Below are positions 20,862 through 34,100 of a stretch of 64,000 bases of DNA, one piece after another (the first letter of the stretch is position 1; each line of letters opens with the position of its first letter). The notes below the pieces were generated by a model, which worked only from the letters and a program-made list of their open reading frames with translations, made no database searches and had not been told where the DNA came from. The position numbers were made by a program, and so were the translations under genes. This stretch comes from Aphrophora alni (Eukaryota > Arthropoda > Insecta > Hemiptera > Aphrophoridae), in the NCBI GenBank assembly GCA_963513935.1, contig OY740776.1, positions 7,532,724-7,596,723 of the forward strand. The letters are read 5' to 3'.

Positions 20862-22254
20862 GACTCCTCCATGATACCTTGTGAATATTACCTGACTGGA
20901 CTCTGGCCCCAGTTAGTTCTTTATCTCGTCCTTCACGCGGATACAAAATGTTCTGCTATTTTACACATTTACAATCTTGATATGCCCATGGAAAGAGCTT
21001 CTTAGCTTGGTACATGGAACACCTTTCCTATTTTCTTGTCCTACAGGATAGGAGTACTACAACAGAAGGAAGGTGGTTTCTAGTGGATAAAAATCTCACA
21101 CTATAGGAAGAACGGATTTCTCCTTTGTCTTTTGAAGTTTTTCCACCTATCCTGCGAAATTTAAAAAAATGATAATGTGTACAGTTATGTGCTCCTATCT
21201 GATGCAATAAATTTACTAGTCACAAATTAATATTTTTATTTTCTCACGTACACATTTGGCTATGGAGTAAGTTGTGTAAAAAATGAAAGTGAAGTTTTAA
21301 TGCTGATGTTAAAGTTTTGAAATCCCAAACCAAAAATGGAAAATAAAAATTTAATAATCCTAAATTGTTGTAGACTCCTCATTCAATAAAGTGAGTATGG
21401 TTGTATCAATCCCAAGAGTCCTAGATGGACAACATCTTTTTTTTCATGTTGTCTTGGGCTAGATTCCTTTTTGGTCAATTTTTGTCCCTTTCAAATTTTT
21501 GACGCTATTAGAGTCTTTGAAGGTTAGTGGTCTTTATATTACATATTAGTCTAGGTGTTATAACATGTAATACACCTGACACAAAGTAATATGTAACCTT
21601 GTACTTAAATATAAAAGAACATTTTTATGTTGTACAGATAAAAAATATTAGACCAAAAGCTGTGTATTACAAATTTATGTTTATGTTCACGTAGCTTCAA
21701 AGAATATCCACATAAAACTAAATACAAAGAACAAATCCAAATCTACACCTTGACTGTGATCTGAAGATGGGATAAATTAGTATTGCATAGTACAGCTGAG
21801 CTATCTAGTTCTATATGGACTCAGCTGATAAGTGATTAATCTGTGGCCGTGGCGTAACATTGTAACATTCCATAACATAAGAAAAACAGATATTTGCTAA
21901 TGTGAAAGTGACATTTGTTGTTTATGTTAGTTTTGTAAATTTGTTTGTTATATTCAGTTAGAACAGTTACTACGAAGCTATTTTTTAATTTCAGTGAAAT
22001 CAACTGTGAAAAGAACCTTTTGAATTTAAACAGATTGTTAATTTTTATAATATGGGGAACTATATACATGTCAGGTTTTGAAGTAGGCCTTGGCTAGTGA
22101 TCAACCTTAGTGTCAAGATATTGTATACCTAGTCAGACACCTACTGTATAAATGCAATGAGGTACTTATATATTGTTTTGTTAATTGTTTACTTAAAGGT
22201 GGCTCCTAATTTTCGGGATTTTTTTTTTTATCATCTAGTACATACCTTTGTAGA

Positions 22255-23031
22255 AAATATCTGTTGTACATCGTCCTTCTATTTTTCTATAAAACATTAT
22301 GGAAAAAAAATTATTTACCTTGTAATCAAAGGATCAGATCATATTATGTGTCGCAATAAGCATTTCAAATCCCCAAATCCATTAATTTAATAGAAAATGA
22401 GATTAATAAAAGTACGAAATCCAGCTATGTAGGTTAGGAATGCCAACATTAATACTAATAACAACATTCATCAAGTCACTGCATCTATGATAACTTGTTC
22501 TCAAGACAGGTAGCATATAGCCACCTGACTTGACCTCACCTATGTAATTTACATCTTTATTAGGTCAAGTCAGAGACTTGTTATGAAAACAAGTGATCAT
22601 AGATGCATTGACTTGACCTCGGCTATGTAATTTATGTCCCATTTTGCAACTTAGATATTACTAATTGTGAAGTCGATTCAAGTACTTTAATATTCCTATT
22701 TTCTGATAAACTGATGCATTTTATGACTAAGTGTCTTAAGAAATTAAAAATGATCGGATTGTTTTAAAATAAGGTAGGCCTAGTAATAACACATACACTA
22801 ACTTCACTATCATAATCATACATATTAACATCGGCTTTCGTTATTAGACTTTAACCCAACAGTTGTATTCCCTTGTTTTATAGGTTATTTAACAGTGAAG
22901 AAATGCATTTTAGGACTTAAAATGTTTATTGCGACACATAATATGATCTGATCCTTTGAATACAAGGTAAATACTTTGTTTTCATATTTTTTTATAGATA
23001 AATTGAAGGATGATGTACAACCGATATTTAC
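22255..23031. repeat. Inverted-repeat element with a second fold-back inside
   Basis: Outer arms 22255-22368 and 22922-23031 match in inverted orientation (TTACCTTGTA, GGATCAGATCATATTATGTG). Inside, 22478-22650 forms another fold-back (CATCTATGAT near 22484 versus ATCATAGATGCA near 22597) plus a direct repeat of GACTTGACCTC. No ORF. Confidence 0.8.
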
Positions 23032-23904
23032 CACCTTTACTTCTTAAGAATAAATATTATTTTCCTTGCGGAGGTCACTTTTTTTCACTGAAAAATCACA
23101 TTCTAAATCCACTAAATCCCCTGATGTATTTATAGGTGAAAACATATTAGCAATGTTAATACCATATGGTTTGATGCATTCGGATTACACAATGGCTACA
23201 CTAGATCGCTATTTATGTCACGACAGGTTTGTCCAGGTTCAAGCAATTTCATGAAAAATAACAGTTAAACACAAATATGTAAATAGATTAAATTTTTTAC
23301 TATGATAAATAGAACAGAATTAAGTCCGACTGTAACCTATAGGATACAGCAGCCTTTTTTCACATTTACAATAAAAAAACACATGGTTCTCCAATATTTT
23401 GTTACTAGGCCCTACCTAAAAACCATAATGTCAATTATTTTTCTATTTCAAATTTTGCTGGGGTCCGAAGAGATTAATTATTAATAGATGTTAAATAGTA
23501 ATAATTACCTGTTGTTAGAAGACAGTTAATGCACACACATTAAACGACATGTGCTATTCAGTTACCTATGCTTGACTTACGGAACCTAGATGCATAGGCT
23601 CATAGCGTAATCTGAACATCAAATGAAAAAAATGTAAATTCCATATTTTTGATAGAAATATTTAGTTTTGGTACTTTAAAAGTATCTTTCAAAAACAAAT
23701 ATAAACTAATTCTTTCAAATTAAGATAGATAGTAATCGATTTCATGATTTTTTTTGTCGTTAAATTCAATCGGACTGCACACTCTATAATTTCCGGGTTT
23801 TCTTGATATAATCAGTCATGTCAATCTATGCCTCAGATTTAAAAAGTAGGTAAAGCTATGATACTTGTAAGTTTGCTGTTCAAACATGTTAGGAACTTTA
23901 TTAT

Positions 23905-24010
23905 GATCTTGTTCTTCGGGGTTCGACCTTGTCAATATTGTCTGCACGTTGAATACAGCTGACGTTTCGGGCACTTTACAGATGTCTATTCTCAAGGCTT
24001 AACAAATGTC
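23905..24010 (-). repeat. Single arm of the 11.8-kb fold-back family
   Basis: About 100 bp nearly identical to the inner half of 11768-11957, starting TGATCTTGTTCTTCGGGG. On the minus strand it has C-T-T-G-A-G-A, a hairpin of about 20 nt, GAAACGTC and AGCTG. It ends where the copia-like remnant begins. Confidence 0.7.
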
Positions 24011-24019
24011 AAGAAAATA

Positions 24020-24375
24020 TTTGGAACTTGAAGAATTGTGGGACAAATATTGCATTAATAGCATAGATAAAGAGTACGTAGATTATGAAGAGATATGTTC
24101 ATCAGTAGTATGTTACAATATGGTTAGATTTCTGTTATTTTTAGCTGTGAAATATGACCTTGCTATTGATTAAATAGGGAACTTCCCTTCAAGGGGATTT
24201 GAAGAAGGAAATATATATGCTCAGACCAAAGAGTTTCAGAAGTTCCAATAAAATTTGCGTATTAAAGTATGTACTTGGATGCGAGACTGCTTGGGAACAT
24301 CACGTGAAAAATTTCAATTGGGATTAGTGTTATATATATATATATATATATATGAGAGGGGGGAGGGAGGGAGGG

Positions 24376-24427
<52 letters not shown>

Positions 24428-25440
24428 TTAAGGTAAAAACAATTCGTGTACAAACCTATTTTAACATGTAATTCACTTAATATAGAAAACTTGAAATTGT
24501 GCTTTTATTCTGTGAAAAACTTTTTTTTTCTCACAAAAAATGTGACAATTCTTAAGAGACAGGTATGTAGTACAAAAATAGTGAAAAAAATAATAATTAG
24601 GGTGCTACAGTAAACAATTACCAGAAATTATTATATTCTCTTGAAGAGTCAAATTTGGAATAAGAAGTTGAACTCAAGTTTGAAGAATTTTGGTCTCACA
24701 CATCTGCAGTTGATCTATGTTGAGATCAAAAATATCAAATGTAAACATGTTAATTGTTGCTATTTAGGCTATGTAGACGATTTGTTATTCAAATGATAAA
24801 CAGTTGTCATATTTTGAGATGAAGGCTATGTGCCCACATAATGAAAAGGGACTTAATAAATGAGACTTATACCATATCAACGAGCTGTAGGAAGTTTGCT
24901 ATTTGCAGTACAAGTATCTAGGCCTATTTGCTTTGTAGTTAATGAGGCCAGTCATTACAATCATATAAGATTAGGAAGACACATTTGATAGCAGTAAAGT
25001 TTATTTTACATTATCTGAAAAATATTGCTGCAGCTAAATTGGAATTCATTCAAAAGAAGGATGCAAATATAATGGGATTCTGTGGTGCAGATCGTGCCAC
25101 CAAAATTGATCAAAGATGTTCTGTAACTGGATATGTTTTAAGCTTTATAGGAGAGCGATTTAATGGCAGTTCTTTACACATTCCTACTACAGCTCTTTCA
25201 AGATCAAAGCCAAAATAACCGGCTCTGACTTCCGCTGTCCAAGAAGCCTCATAGATTAAAAGGGTCTTTAAAAAGAACTGATGCCAAACTACCAGAATGT
25301 ATGTAACACCTATATAAGTTACTGTGATAGCAAAAGTGCCATTAGTTTAGCATTAAATTCTTTATATCATGCTAGAAGTAAGAATATTGCACTCAAGCTT
25401 CATTTTATCAGATAAAACGTAAATAAAGAAGTTATAAATT
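24020..25440 (+). pseudogene. Ty1/copia pol remnant (RT and RNase H)
   Basis: In order on the plus strand: V-D-Y-E-E-I near 24080, V-K-Y-D-L-A-I-D near 24150, G-D-L-K-K-E-I-Y-M near 24200, Y-V-D-D-L-L at 24770 (reverse transcriptase active site), P-Y-Q-R-A-V-G-S-L-L near 24875, V-S-R-P-I near 24915, then G-F-C-G-A-D-R-A and C-S-V-T-G-Y near 25075-25130 (RNase H) and C-D-S-K-S-A-I near 25330. Frameshifts, stops and a microsatellite at 24330-24424 break it. No LTR was recognised. Confidence 0.92.
24330..24424. repeat. Compound (TA)n / (GA)n microsatellite
   Basis: A TA run, then G-rich GGGAGGGAGGG, then about 45 bp of GA. It interrupts the copia remnant. Confidence 0.95.
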
Positions 25441-26256
25441 ATTATACATCAGTTCCATAATCATGCCTACTTTTTTTACAAAAGAACTAAATATTTTTTA
25501 AAAAAAACATTTATTTGTTTTGTTGTAAAAAAAAAAGGATCACAGTTATTGGTTACATATGATTTTAGATAAACATATGATGTCTTTGTTAGGGTTTATA
25601 TAAACAGCTGATGTCATTGATACTATTAGAGTTTTTTTTTAATATACAGCAGTTGTTGAACTATTTATATCAAACTATCATTTTCTATTAAATACTTACA
25701 TTAAGATTTTTATATCACTCTGTATACAAGCTACTTAGTTATTGGTTTTGGTAATTAAGTTATTCAGATTTTAATGACACAAAGCCTAGGCCTTAAACAA
25801 CTAACCTAAATAAATTTATAAAGAATCACCCTTTTCTAAGCAATATTTTTGACTAGTAAACCGATTTTTAAGGTTTTCTGATAAAATTTGTTTATAAATA
25901 AAGGTAATTTAAATATTGTTTATTATATGACTGTGGTTTTGATGTGGTACTTGGTATAGTTTGTGTCTAAAGATGCTATTCTAGGTTACTTCATGATGAG
26001 ATAGACAGGGTTGGTTATATTGTAGGGCTATTCAATTAAAGTTACTTATGGATAATTATGTTGTGGTTTTTTTTTTTTTTTTTTTTATGTGGTGTTTGTA
26101 ATAAACAAACATTTCACTTTTGGACATTGTCGAAAGAATTTACAGAATGATTTGTGAAATCGGCATTACTTGTTGCGGTACTTGTGTTCTAAGAAGTAAG
26201 TACCGTAATAAATTAGGCTATGAAATAAATGAATAAAATATATTCATGTGTTGCAG

Positions 26257-26287
26257 TTTCTAGAAGAAGGACAAAATAAAGAAGAAA
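26257..26287 (+). other. UBE2J2 5' UTR end of first coding exon
   Basis: TTGCAG ends at 26256 and precedes the start codon by 31 bp, so an upstream non-coding exon is likely. A donor-like GAA|GTAAGT at 26195-26196 would make a 61-bp intron. This pairing is a guess from motif and distance. Confidence 0.4.
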
Positions 26288-26406
26288 ATGTCAAACCGTA
26301 AACCTAATTCTGCTACATTGCGTTTAAAACAAGATTATTTGCGTTTGAAAAAGGATCCAGTTCCATATGTAGTTGCTGAACCAGTACCTTCAAATATTTT
26401 AGAATG
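26288..26406 (+). CDS. UBE2J2: UBE2J2 exon 1
   Basis: Begins ATG in AAGAAAATGTC, residues 1-39 plus two bases of Trp40; donor GTACGT. It encodes the N-terminal helix of the E2 fold, ending P-S-N-I-L-E-W. Confidence 0.95.
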
Positions 26407-29400
26407 GTACGTAGATACTAATCTTAATAATATATATTATATATTTTAACCTAATTTTATTATGAACATGTCGGAGTTAAAGTATTCTGGATGAATGTTT
26501 CCCATTATGATTAAACTTAGTGTAGTAAAGTTTTCTTATGTGGTCATTTTATACATCATAATTAAAATCAACACTTCTTCTTTCACTATAATTTTGGAAA
26601 ATGAGAAGATCTAATAAAATAATACATAAAAAAATGTTATAATTGCAATGTTAAATTGTATTTTAATGTTGGTATTAATTGCCATACGTTGAGGGGACAA
26701 ATTTTGTAATATAAAAAAGGGTGGTTAATAGTCTTTTATAAAAGAAATAAATTATTTTTTATTATTGAAAGAAATCAGCCTCTCAACACCAGTTTACAGT
26801 TGTATTTAATACCAATTTTATTATCTGATTAAAAACAGTTCTTTAGATACAATTACAAAGTATTTAATTATTATATTATTTTATCTCAAGTTCAAGGTTT
26901 AATATTTTATTTTATTATTTATTTATAATTATTAAAATTTTAGAGCTCTCTTTTTCTTGATGTCTTTCAGATAAGTTAAAGATTTACCTTATTAAATCTT
27001 ATATTATTTTTGCATTTAAAAAAAAATCACTAAGTATACTATTCTTGACAATATAAAGTTCTTTCTTAATTTTCGTAAATATTTAATTTAAAAGTTCAAT
27101 GTAAATTGTCTTCACAAATTTCAGACACAGTATTGTTATTAAATATGTTTAATCTTCATTTATGGTATTTGCGAGTAATATAATTGGATGGATAATACCT
27201 TTCCTTAAGTAGGGTAAATTTATGTTTGCTTACGAATATTATACAGTCTGTTTCTCACCTTATATTCACCTTTTACTTTTACAAACACTTCACTAAACTT
27301 CCCATATAAATTTCGTTGATTATTTCAAATTTACGGTTTTAAATCTGGATGTGCAAAATACACGTCTCGCGTTTAATGGATACTAAAATGGGAGTCCTGA
27401 TTCAATTGTGCCCTCTTTTGGGTTAGGTTTCAAAACATGTCAATACTTTCTTTTTATCCACTTACATTTAATCTCTTTAGTTGATTCATAACTGTCTGCT
27501 CTCATTCACACTTCTTATCGCGATATTTAATTGTTTTATAATTATATGTCTCTAAATCGCTAATACAGTGTTTCTTACATATTATTTATCTTTAATTAAA
27601 ATATTATAATACTTAATATTATATTATTTAAACTTAATTTCTATAATTTAACATTTATTAAGATTAACATCAAATTTTTTGCATACATTTGACTCTTATT
27701 AGGCGTAGCTTACTCTTGTCTTGTCATAGTACACTGTGGCACCACTTGACGTCCCCGTTATATGCATCTAATGTCTGCCTTCCCACAGCTGACTCTAATT
27801 TATAATTCTTTCAGTGTTTTGTGTAAATCTTGGTTAATTCCAAACATCACAAAACTTTATGTTGTTATAATTAGTTCATTTTAATTCCCTTTTCAACACC
27901 TACATATGTATCTAACCATATCTTTCCCATATTTTCTATTTTAAATGCATGATATTTAAATTAACCTAAATCTAATCTTTGTCTTCTTGAAAAATTATTA
28001 CTAAACTAAATACAATAGGTTCTTTGGTAATTTTTATATTAACAAATACTGTAATGTAATTGTATATAACAAATTTAAGACATATACAAAGTGCTATATT
28101 AATATAAATTACATATTGTATTATTAGATATAAAATTAGTTCAGCAATATTGTATTAGTTACATGTTAACTCCAGGCTATTTAGAATGGCACAAGGGACT
28201 TGTTTATGCCTTGTTGAGCTGTAAATTAGGTTTAGACGTGTCCATTTAGTTATTGGTTAGTCATAGGTTAGTTATTGTAGCTCGTGCATCGCTGAAGATG
28301 ATGACTTTGTGGTTGAAACGTGTTTGAATAAATAAATGTTGTTCATGCAAGTTAATTAATTTTGTAAAACCTAATCTTAAATAAAAAATAAATTGTTATT
28401 TTAATAAGTAATATCTATATCTGAAGGTTGACAGAACTGTGCAAACAGAGACTGTACAAACAGCGACGATAAGCTGTGCAAATAAGGACTGTTATGGGTT
28501 TGTTTGAAGTTGAAGTTCAGTAGTGAGTAGTAAGTCAAGACTAAAAGGTTCGGCAAGGTTATCCGCAACTTTGTAAGTTTAAAAACTACAAGTACAGTAC
28601 GTGTTGTCAGTCACTGACATTTCTATTTATTAAAATACTATGAACTATCTACATGTGCCGTTATTATAAACATTTTGTTGAACATTAAAATCTATTGTTA
28701 AACTCGATATTACGCTTATATCAAATAGCGAGTAGTTATAACTGTAATCAGCTGTTCCGAGCCTATACATCATCACTCATACATCTCACCGTGCCATGTT
28801 ACTACATTGCCGTTGGACATCATGATGCATGACAGATAAGTGACGTGGGATTACTTCCCTGAGTTTTATATTTTGGTTTCAATTCTAAGTGTTTGAGAAC
28901 TGTTTTATTTTGATTTGTTTTCTATCAGAGCTGTTTTATTTTCATTTGAACTTTATTAAAAGGAACATTATTTTAGCTTTATGTTTCTATGTCATGTTGT
29001 ACTTTCTATAATTTCATGTAATGAACTTAATGATTTATAGTAAACTTAGAAAAGTAAACTATACGTGATTGACATTGTTTTCATTTTTCACCTATGCATT
29101 TACAAACGTACTATTTGTGAGAATTTGTATTCATGTTTTATTGTATCAAGTACATCTAAACAAGGTTTGTACTTTAGTGTTTTATTATTCATTTCGATTA
29201 TTATTTAGGGTTTAATTTGTATTCTTTCAATGTTTATTTAATATCTTGTTTTATTTTATTTATTTCCTTCCTTGTATTATTATTTAAATTTTTCCCATAT
29301 GTACTTTTGGTTTTTTTTACCTAACCTACTCTTCTCACAGCTGACTATAAAATAAAGCACACCAAACACTGTAAACATCTGTAACAAGTAATTTTTTTTC

Positions 29401-31047
29401 ATGCCGGATAATGCTGATAACGTTACCAGCAGATATGTTGCGATAAATAAATATTTAAGAAGTCTATTTAGTTCAAGATACTGCAGCTAGATGTCAAAGG
29501 ATTGACAAAATAAAATAGGTTTGGAGTAATGCCAAATACGGCAAATGCCGTGCGCCCTAGTTTGGGAACTTGCGGCAATTACTGTGCACACTCTTTTGGC
29601 ATTATTACACTTACTAGCCAACAGGTTAATTTAGTTTTTTTAATGTAAAAATTAAATTAAATATAGTAAAAATTAGCTTAAAGAAATTGCTATTTAAAGA
29701 AATACAGTTTTAACGCCAAATAACCAAAACTTAAAGATTTAAAAAAAAATTTATTTGAATAAAGCATAGTTTTAATATTATTTGAATTTATAGAATTTAA
29801 AAAAAAAACATGGCTAACTTTATCATATTGGGAATGTAAGAAAACAAATTAAAGGTCTTTGTATAAGCTATGTAAAAAGTGTTTGTGATATTTTTTTGAT
29901 TAAACTAATATATTTTGAGTAATTAACAAGCTTGTTTTTGTATCCCCTCCCCACATCCATTAAGTGATAAAAATAGAAAATGGCTGAATAGCCGAAACGG
30001 CCGTAGTGATATAACTACATACAAATATAGACTATTGTGACGGTAAGTCTTATTAATATATCTAATTATTAATCAGTAGTCGGAATGGCGAAAACAAATA
30101 TGTATAAAAATAGACTCTTTCATATTGAAATAGATGTACTAATAACTATCTCTGCCTATTTTCAGCCTCAGGTTATTTTTGTTGTTGTTTGAATCTAATT
30201 TTTCTGTACTATTAAAAAAATAGTCAATCCCTTTATAATTTTTGTTCAGTTTAATATTGTTTACAATTTTTTTATTATCATATATGTATGAGTTTGAAAT
30301 ATACATGAGTTATTATATTTTTTTCTTTAAAAATATATTTTATCTAAGTAGCTGGCTGATTTAAGTAATTGATTTGAATGTCTGTTTGTTTAGGTATTAC
30401 GTGGTTAGTGGTCCAGAAAATTCTCCTTATGAAGGTGGAATGTACTTGGGGAGGCTGGTATTTCCACGAGAGTTTCCTTTCAAACCCCCTTCCATCTATA
30501 TGAGCACACCCAATGGAAGGTAAGTAGGCTAGGGAAGAGCAGTTATCATATAATCGTTGGTTTTAAGTAAAACTAGTTGATGGGTGCTGTTAGGAATAAA
30601 AATTCCAGGGGGTTGGGTTCAAGAAAAATAAACTAAGCAAACAATGTAAAAAATCCAGGTTCTTAATGTTGTAGCATTGTAGGATTCAAACAGACACCAA
30701 AAAATGGAAAACCGAAGTAACATAATTTGTTTAACCTTTTGATGCCCGACTTATGATCAGTATAATACAAGCTCCAGCCCGGGTATTTTTCGCAAATTTG
30801 CAGACATTATTATGAAAATTCATATAAAATCTAAATATGAAGCAAACCTATCAATGTAATATTTTTTTTGTTCAGAAAGAACAGGGGAATATGAAAATGG
30901 TATAAAAAGTTACATTATCTAGGCCAAATTATTATTATTTTTTACTTTATTGAAATTTCAAAAGTAAAGTTATAGTAAAACTATAATTTTTTTTTATTGT
31001 AAAATCGTTACATACATTTTGTAGGAAATTTAATTCCCTACACAAAA

Positions 31048-31102
<55 letters not shown>

Positions 31103-34100
31103 TATATCATAAAAAATATTATAACTTATATGCAAAAATGTAAACAAACGTAAAAGTAAAAAATGCAGATTTTCACACTGTTTATTGTAGCTTTTACATT
31201 AAATTAAAAAAGAACAAATATACAAGCTATATATGTTTTTGGTACATGATTTTCAGTACTCTTATATTTATTACAATTATATATTTCACTATTTACAACA
31301 CTTGGGCCGGGAATTGGATTGTCATATAGGTTAGAATGCGTCGGTGCATCGCCTGAAGGTCCAGCAACATTTTCAACTACACGATTTGAACACGTCACTA
31401 CACTACGTATTATCTCGTCATTATCACTATTACTGTCTAAAAAATCACTAAAATCATCACGAGATAAATACTCCGATATTTCACGTTCACGCAAATTAGA
31501 CATTTTGTTTGTTTATCAAGACACAACAACAACAAAAGAAGCTACCACAGCTATACAGTGACAGCTGGCGAAATAATGAAAGTGAACCGGATATTGCAGT
31601 GATGCAGACTAAGACGCACTAAAACAAAAATTACCTCTCATTTCCCTGCATTCTGCTGAACAGTTCAATACCAAATACGTCATAGCAGTATAACCGCTAA
31701 CACGCAAAAAAACGAGATATAAAACAGCTGACGCCAACTCGCATATATGCGGGCGTGGGCTGCTGGCAGGGCAGTCGTCTGCTCGCATATATACGGGCGT
31801 GGGCATCAAGAGGTTAATAAATTAGCTGTATTCGAACAGATTCCAAAAAAGCTTGACATGCAATTTGTGAGAGGGAATCACGTGGTGTACAGAAATAGGA
31901 AAAGATGCGAGAGCAAGCTAAGATATAAATAAATGTTGAGTTTGACTTGTGAGATAATATTAGAATGGAAAAGTCAAAAAGTAAAGGGATATTTTGATTT
32001 CCCTCCAAATCACGTGTATAGCACACTGATTGTAAATCATAACGTCTATCAGCTGTTGATTGAAAGTATTATTTCATTGTTAGCTATTTGTAATAGTGTT
32101 TAATTAAAAGAGTTTGTGAAATGAGTTCTCCTTTGTCGGATTGCACCAAGAAAGAAATGCGAGCAGTGATACGTTTCCTCAATTCAGAAGGTGTGAAACC
32201 AGCAGAGATTATTCGTCAAATGCAGCAGCAATATGAATCCAACTAAAGGATATATACTAGCAATGGTAAAAATAATTTGTAACATGGCTAATCGGAAGTG
32301 TTTTTTCTCTTTTGGGCATTGGTCGCTCATGAAAAGCCCATACCAGCTGGCACTAGGAAGGAACTGACGCTTGTCTCCCTCTAGCATCTCTGTCCACCAC
32401 GCGATCCCCACTCACAAACTGCAAGTCAAACTTTTTTTGAAATCTGTTCAAATGCTGCTAATTTATTAAATTATTTTATTTCCTTTTTCTATTATTTTGG
32501 TTTCTGTTTAAATCCTACTATGCTACAATGTTATCAATTTTACAATCTTATTTTTATGTTTTTCTAATACAAGCAAAAGATTGATTTTAATATATTCATT
32601 GTTTCTTCTAACATTCTCCCTTAATATGTTGATATTTATAAACACATGTAATCGTAAACTAATTTATCTATAAAATAATCCAGAACTGTTCCAATGATTA
32701 TGAAAAATGTATGAATTTAAAATGACTTTCAAACATTTACTGTTCACCTTCTATTATTTGAGCTATCGTGATACTCTGCAGTAGGTCCTCTTTACTGATC
32801 ACCTTGATTCGCCATAGCACCCTGGCAACGTTTTCCCGTCTGGCAGAGTCTGACTCAATTCAATCCATTTGTCAATCGATTAACCTCCCGGCAACTCTCG
32901 ACCAATTGCGATTATAGCTGACAATGGACTGTCGATAACTTCCTGCTGAGTCTGACCTCCATTTCCTACCAATCTTAGAGTATTCTGTGATGCATTCGAA
33001 AGTTGCAAGACAAGCAATTACCTAACTTTTTATATTGTGTCGTAATGTTTGTTTATATGCTTGTGTCTACTGAAGGGAGACTTTATTTTCTACTGCCTAG
33101 TTTGAATCTAACTTAGCCTTAAATCCTAACAGCACCATCATGGTACATACTCAGCCCCATTATACAATATAATATAAACAGATCCTCTAAAAATGTAATT
33201 CTCCAAAAGTTGGTTTCTTGGGTCTTGTAGGAAATATTCAATTATATTGCTAGATCTAGGGTCTTACCCAGAAGGGTGAGTTTGTTTAAAATAGTTGTTA
33301 CATAGGTTTTCTGATGTATATCACTATTTTCTTGGTTTTTAAGGTATATATTAAAAAGTCTCTACTCACTTTGCTTTTGTCAGTCTCTCGGCCATGGTGG
33401 ACCTTAAATCTGTACCTATGTGAAGAAGCCTCTACGCTCTTGTTGGTGCCTTGGCTGGATAGCGTAACTATACGAATACATTTTCTTGGGAGTTCAGGGT
33501 TTGAAATGACATAAATTTACTATTTGTCATGTAGAGAGGTCGGTTTGGTAATGTGCAGAATTGAAATCTGCAAATTTTTATCTAATTCAGTATGTTTTAA
33601 GTTGAAAATGATTTAAAATGGCCACCGTTTTGACATTTGCAATTTGATTTTCTGAATTTCTATATAAGCACGCTATAGTTTCCTATACCAATTTTCATGT
33701 TCTTATCTTAATTTTTGCTATGAAACTTGGGGATCAGTAAAAAAAAAACTGGGGGTTGAAATATTTTGCAATTACCAAACTTACTTCGTATAATGAGCAA
33801 GCAAAATGTGCTGGCAAAAGTTGTAAGATCCTGTGTTTGTATAGATCATCCTTATAGGTTGGAGCTCTGGCTCATGAACAGAACGTGAGTTCACCATAAC
33901 ACTAAATACATTGTAATACAGTAGTGTGTTGATTATCTGATTGTCAATTTACTGAAACATCAATTATCCGAGACCATCTCATCTGTTGGACAATTTTGGG
34001 AATGAAATCAATTGTTGTGGGTTATTTATTATTGAAGTCATTCAAACAGTTCATATTGGTTAAAAAAAAATTGCAGATTATAATCACTTACAATCCGTAT

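Larger units (their letters stand above)
15812..26256. other. Intergenic or terminal intron region, repeat-filled
   Basis: No confident coding exon. It holds a LINE scrap, two MITEs, a 22-bp tandem repeat, a deleted mariner, a nested inverted repeat and a copia pol remnant, each listed separately. About 19100-20590 and 21010-22190 show AT-rich sequence with nothing recognisable. 20190-20590 is less AT-rich and repeat-like but unclassified. Confidence 0.6.
26407..30393. other. UBE2J2 intron 1
   Basis: About 4 kb and very AT-rich. It contains the hammerhead-like site at 28285-28331 and a weaker relative at 29981-30010, plus a short pair of inverted T-A-A-T-G-C-C-A-A-A segments around 29530-29610. 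I saw no coding sequence or classified transposon. Confidence 0.7.
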
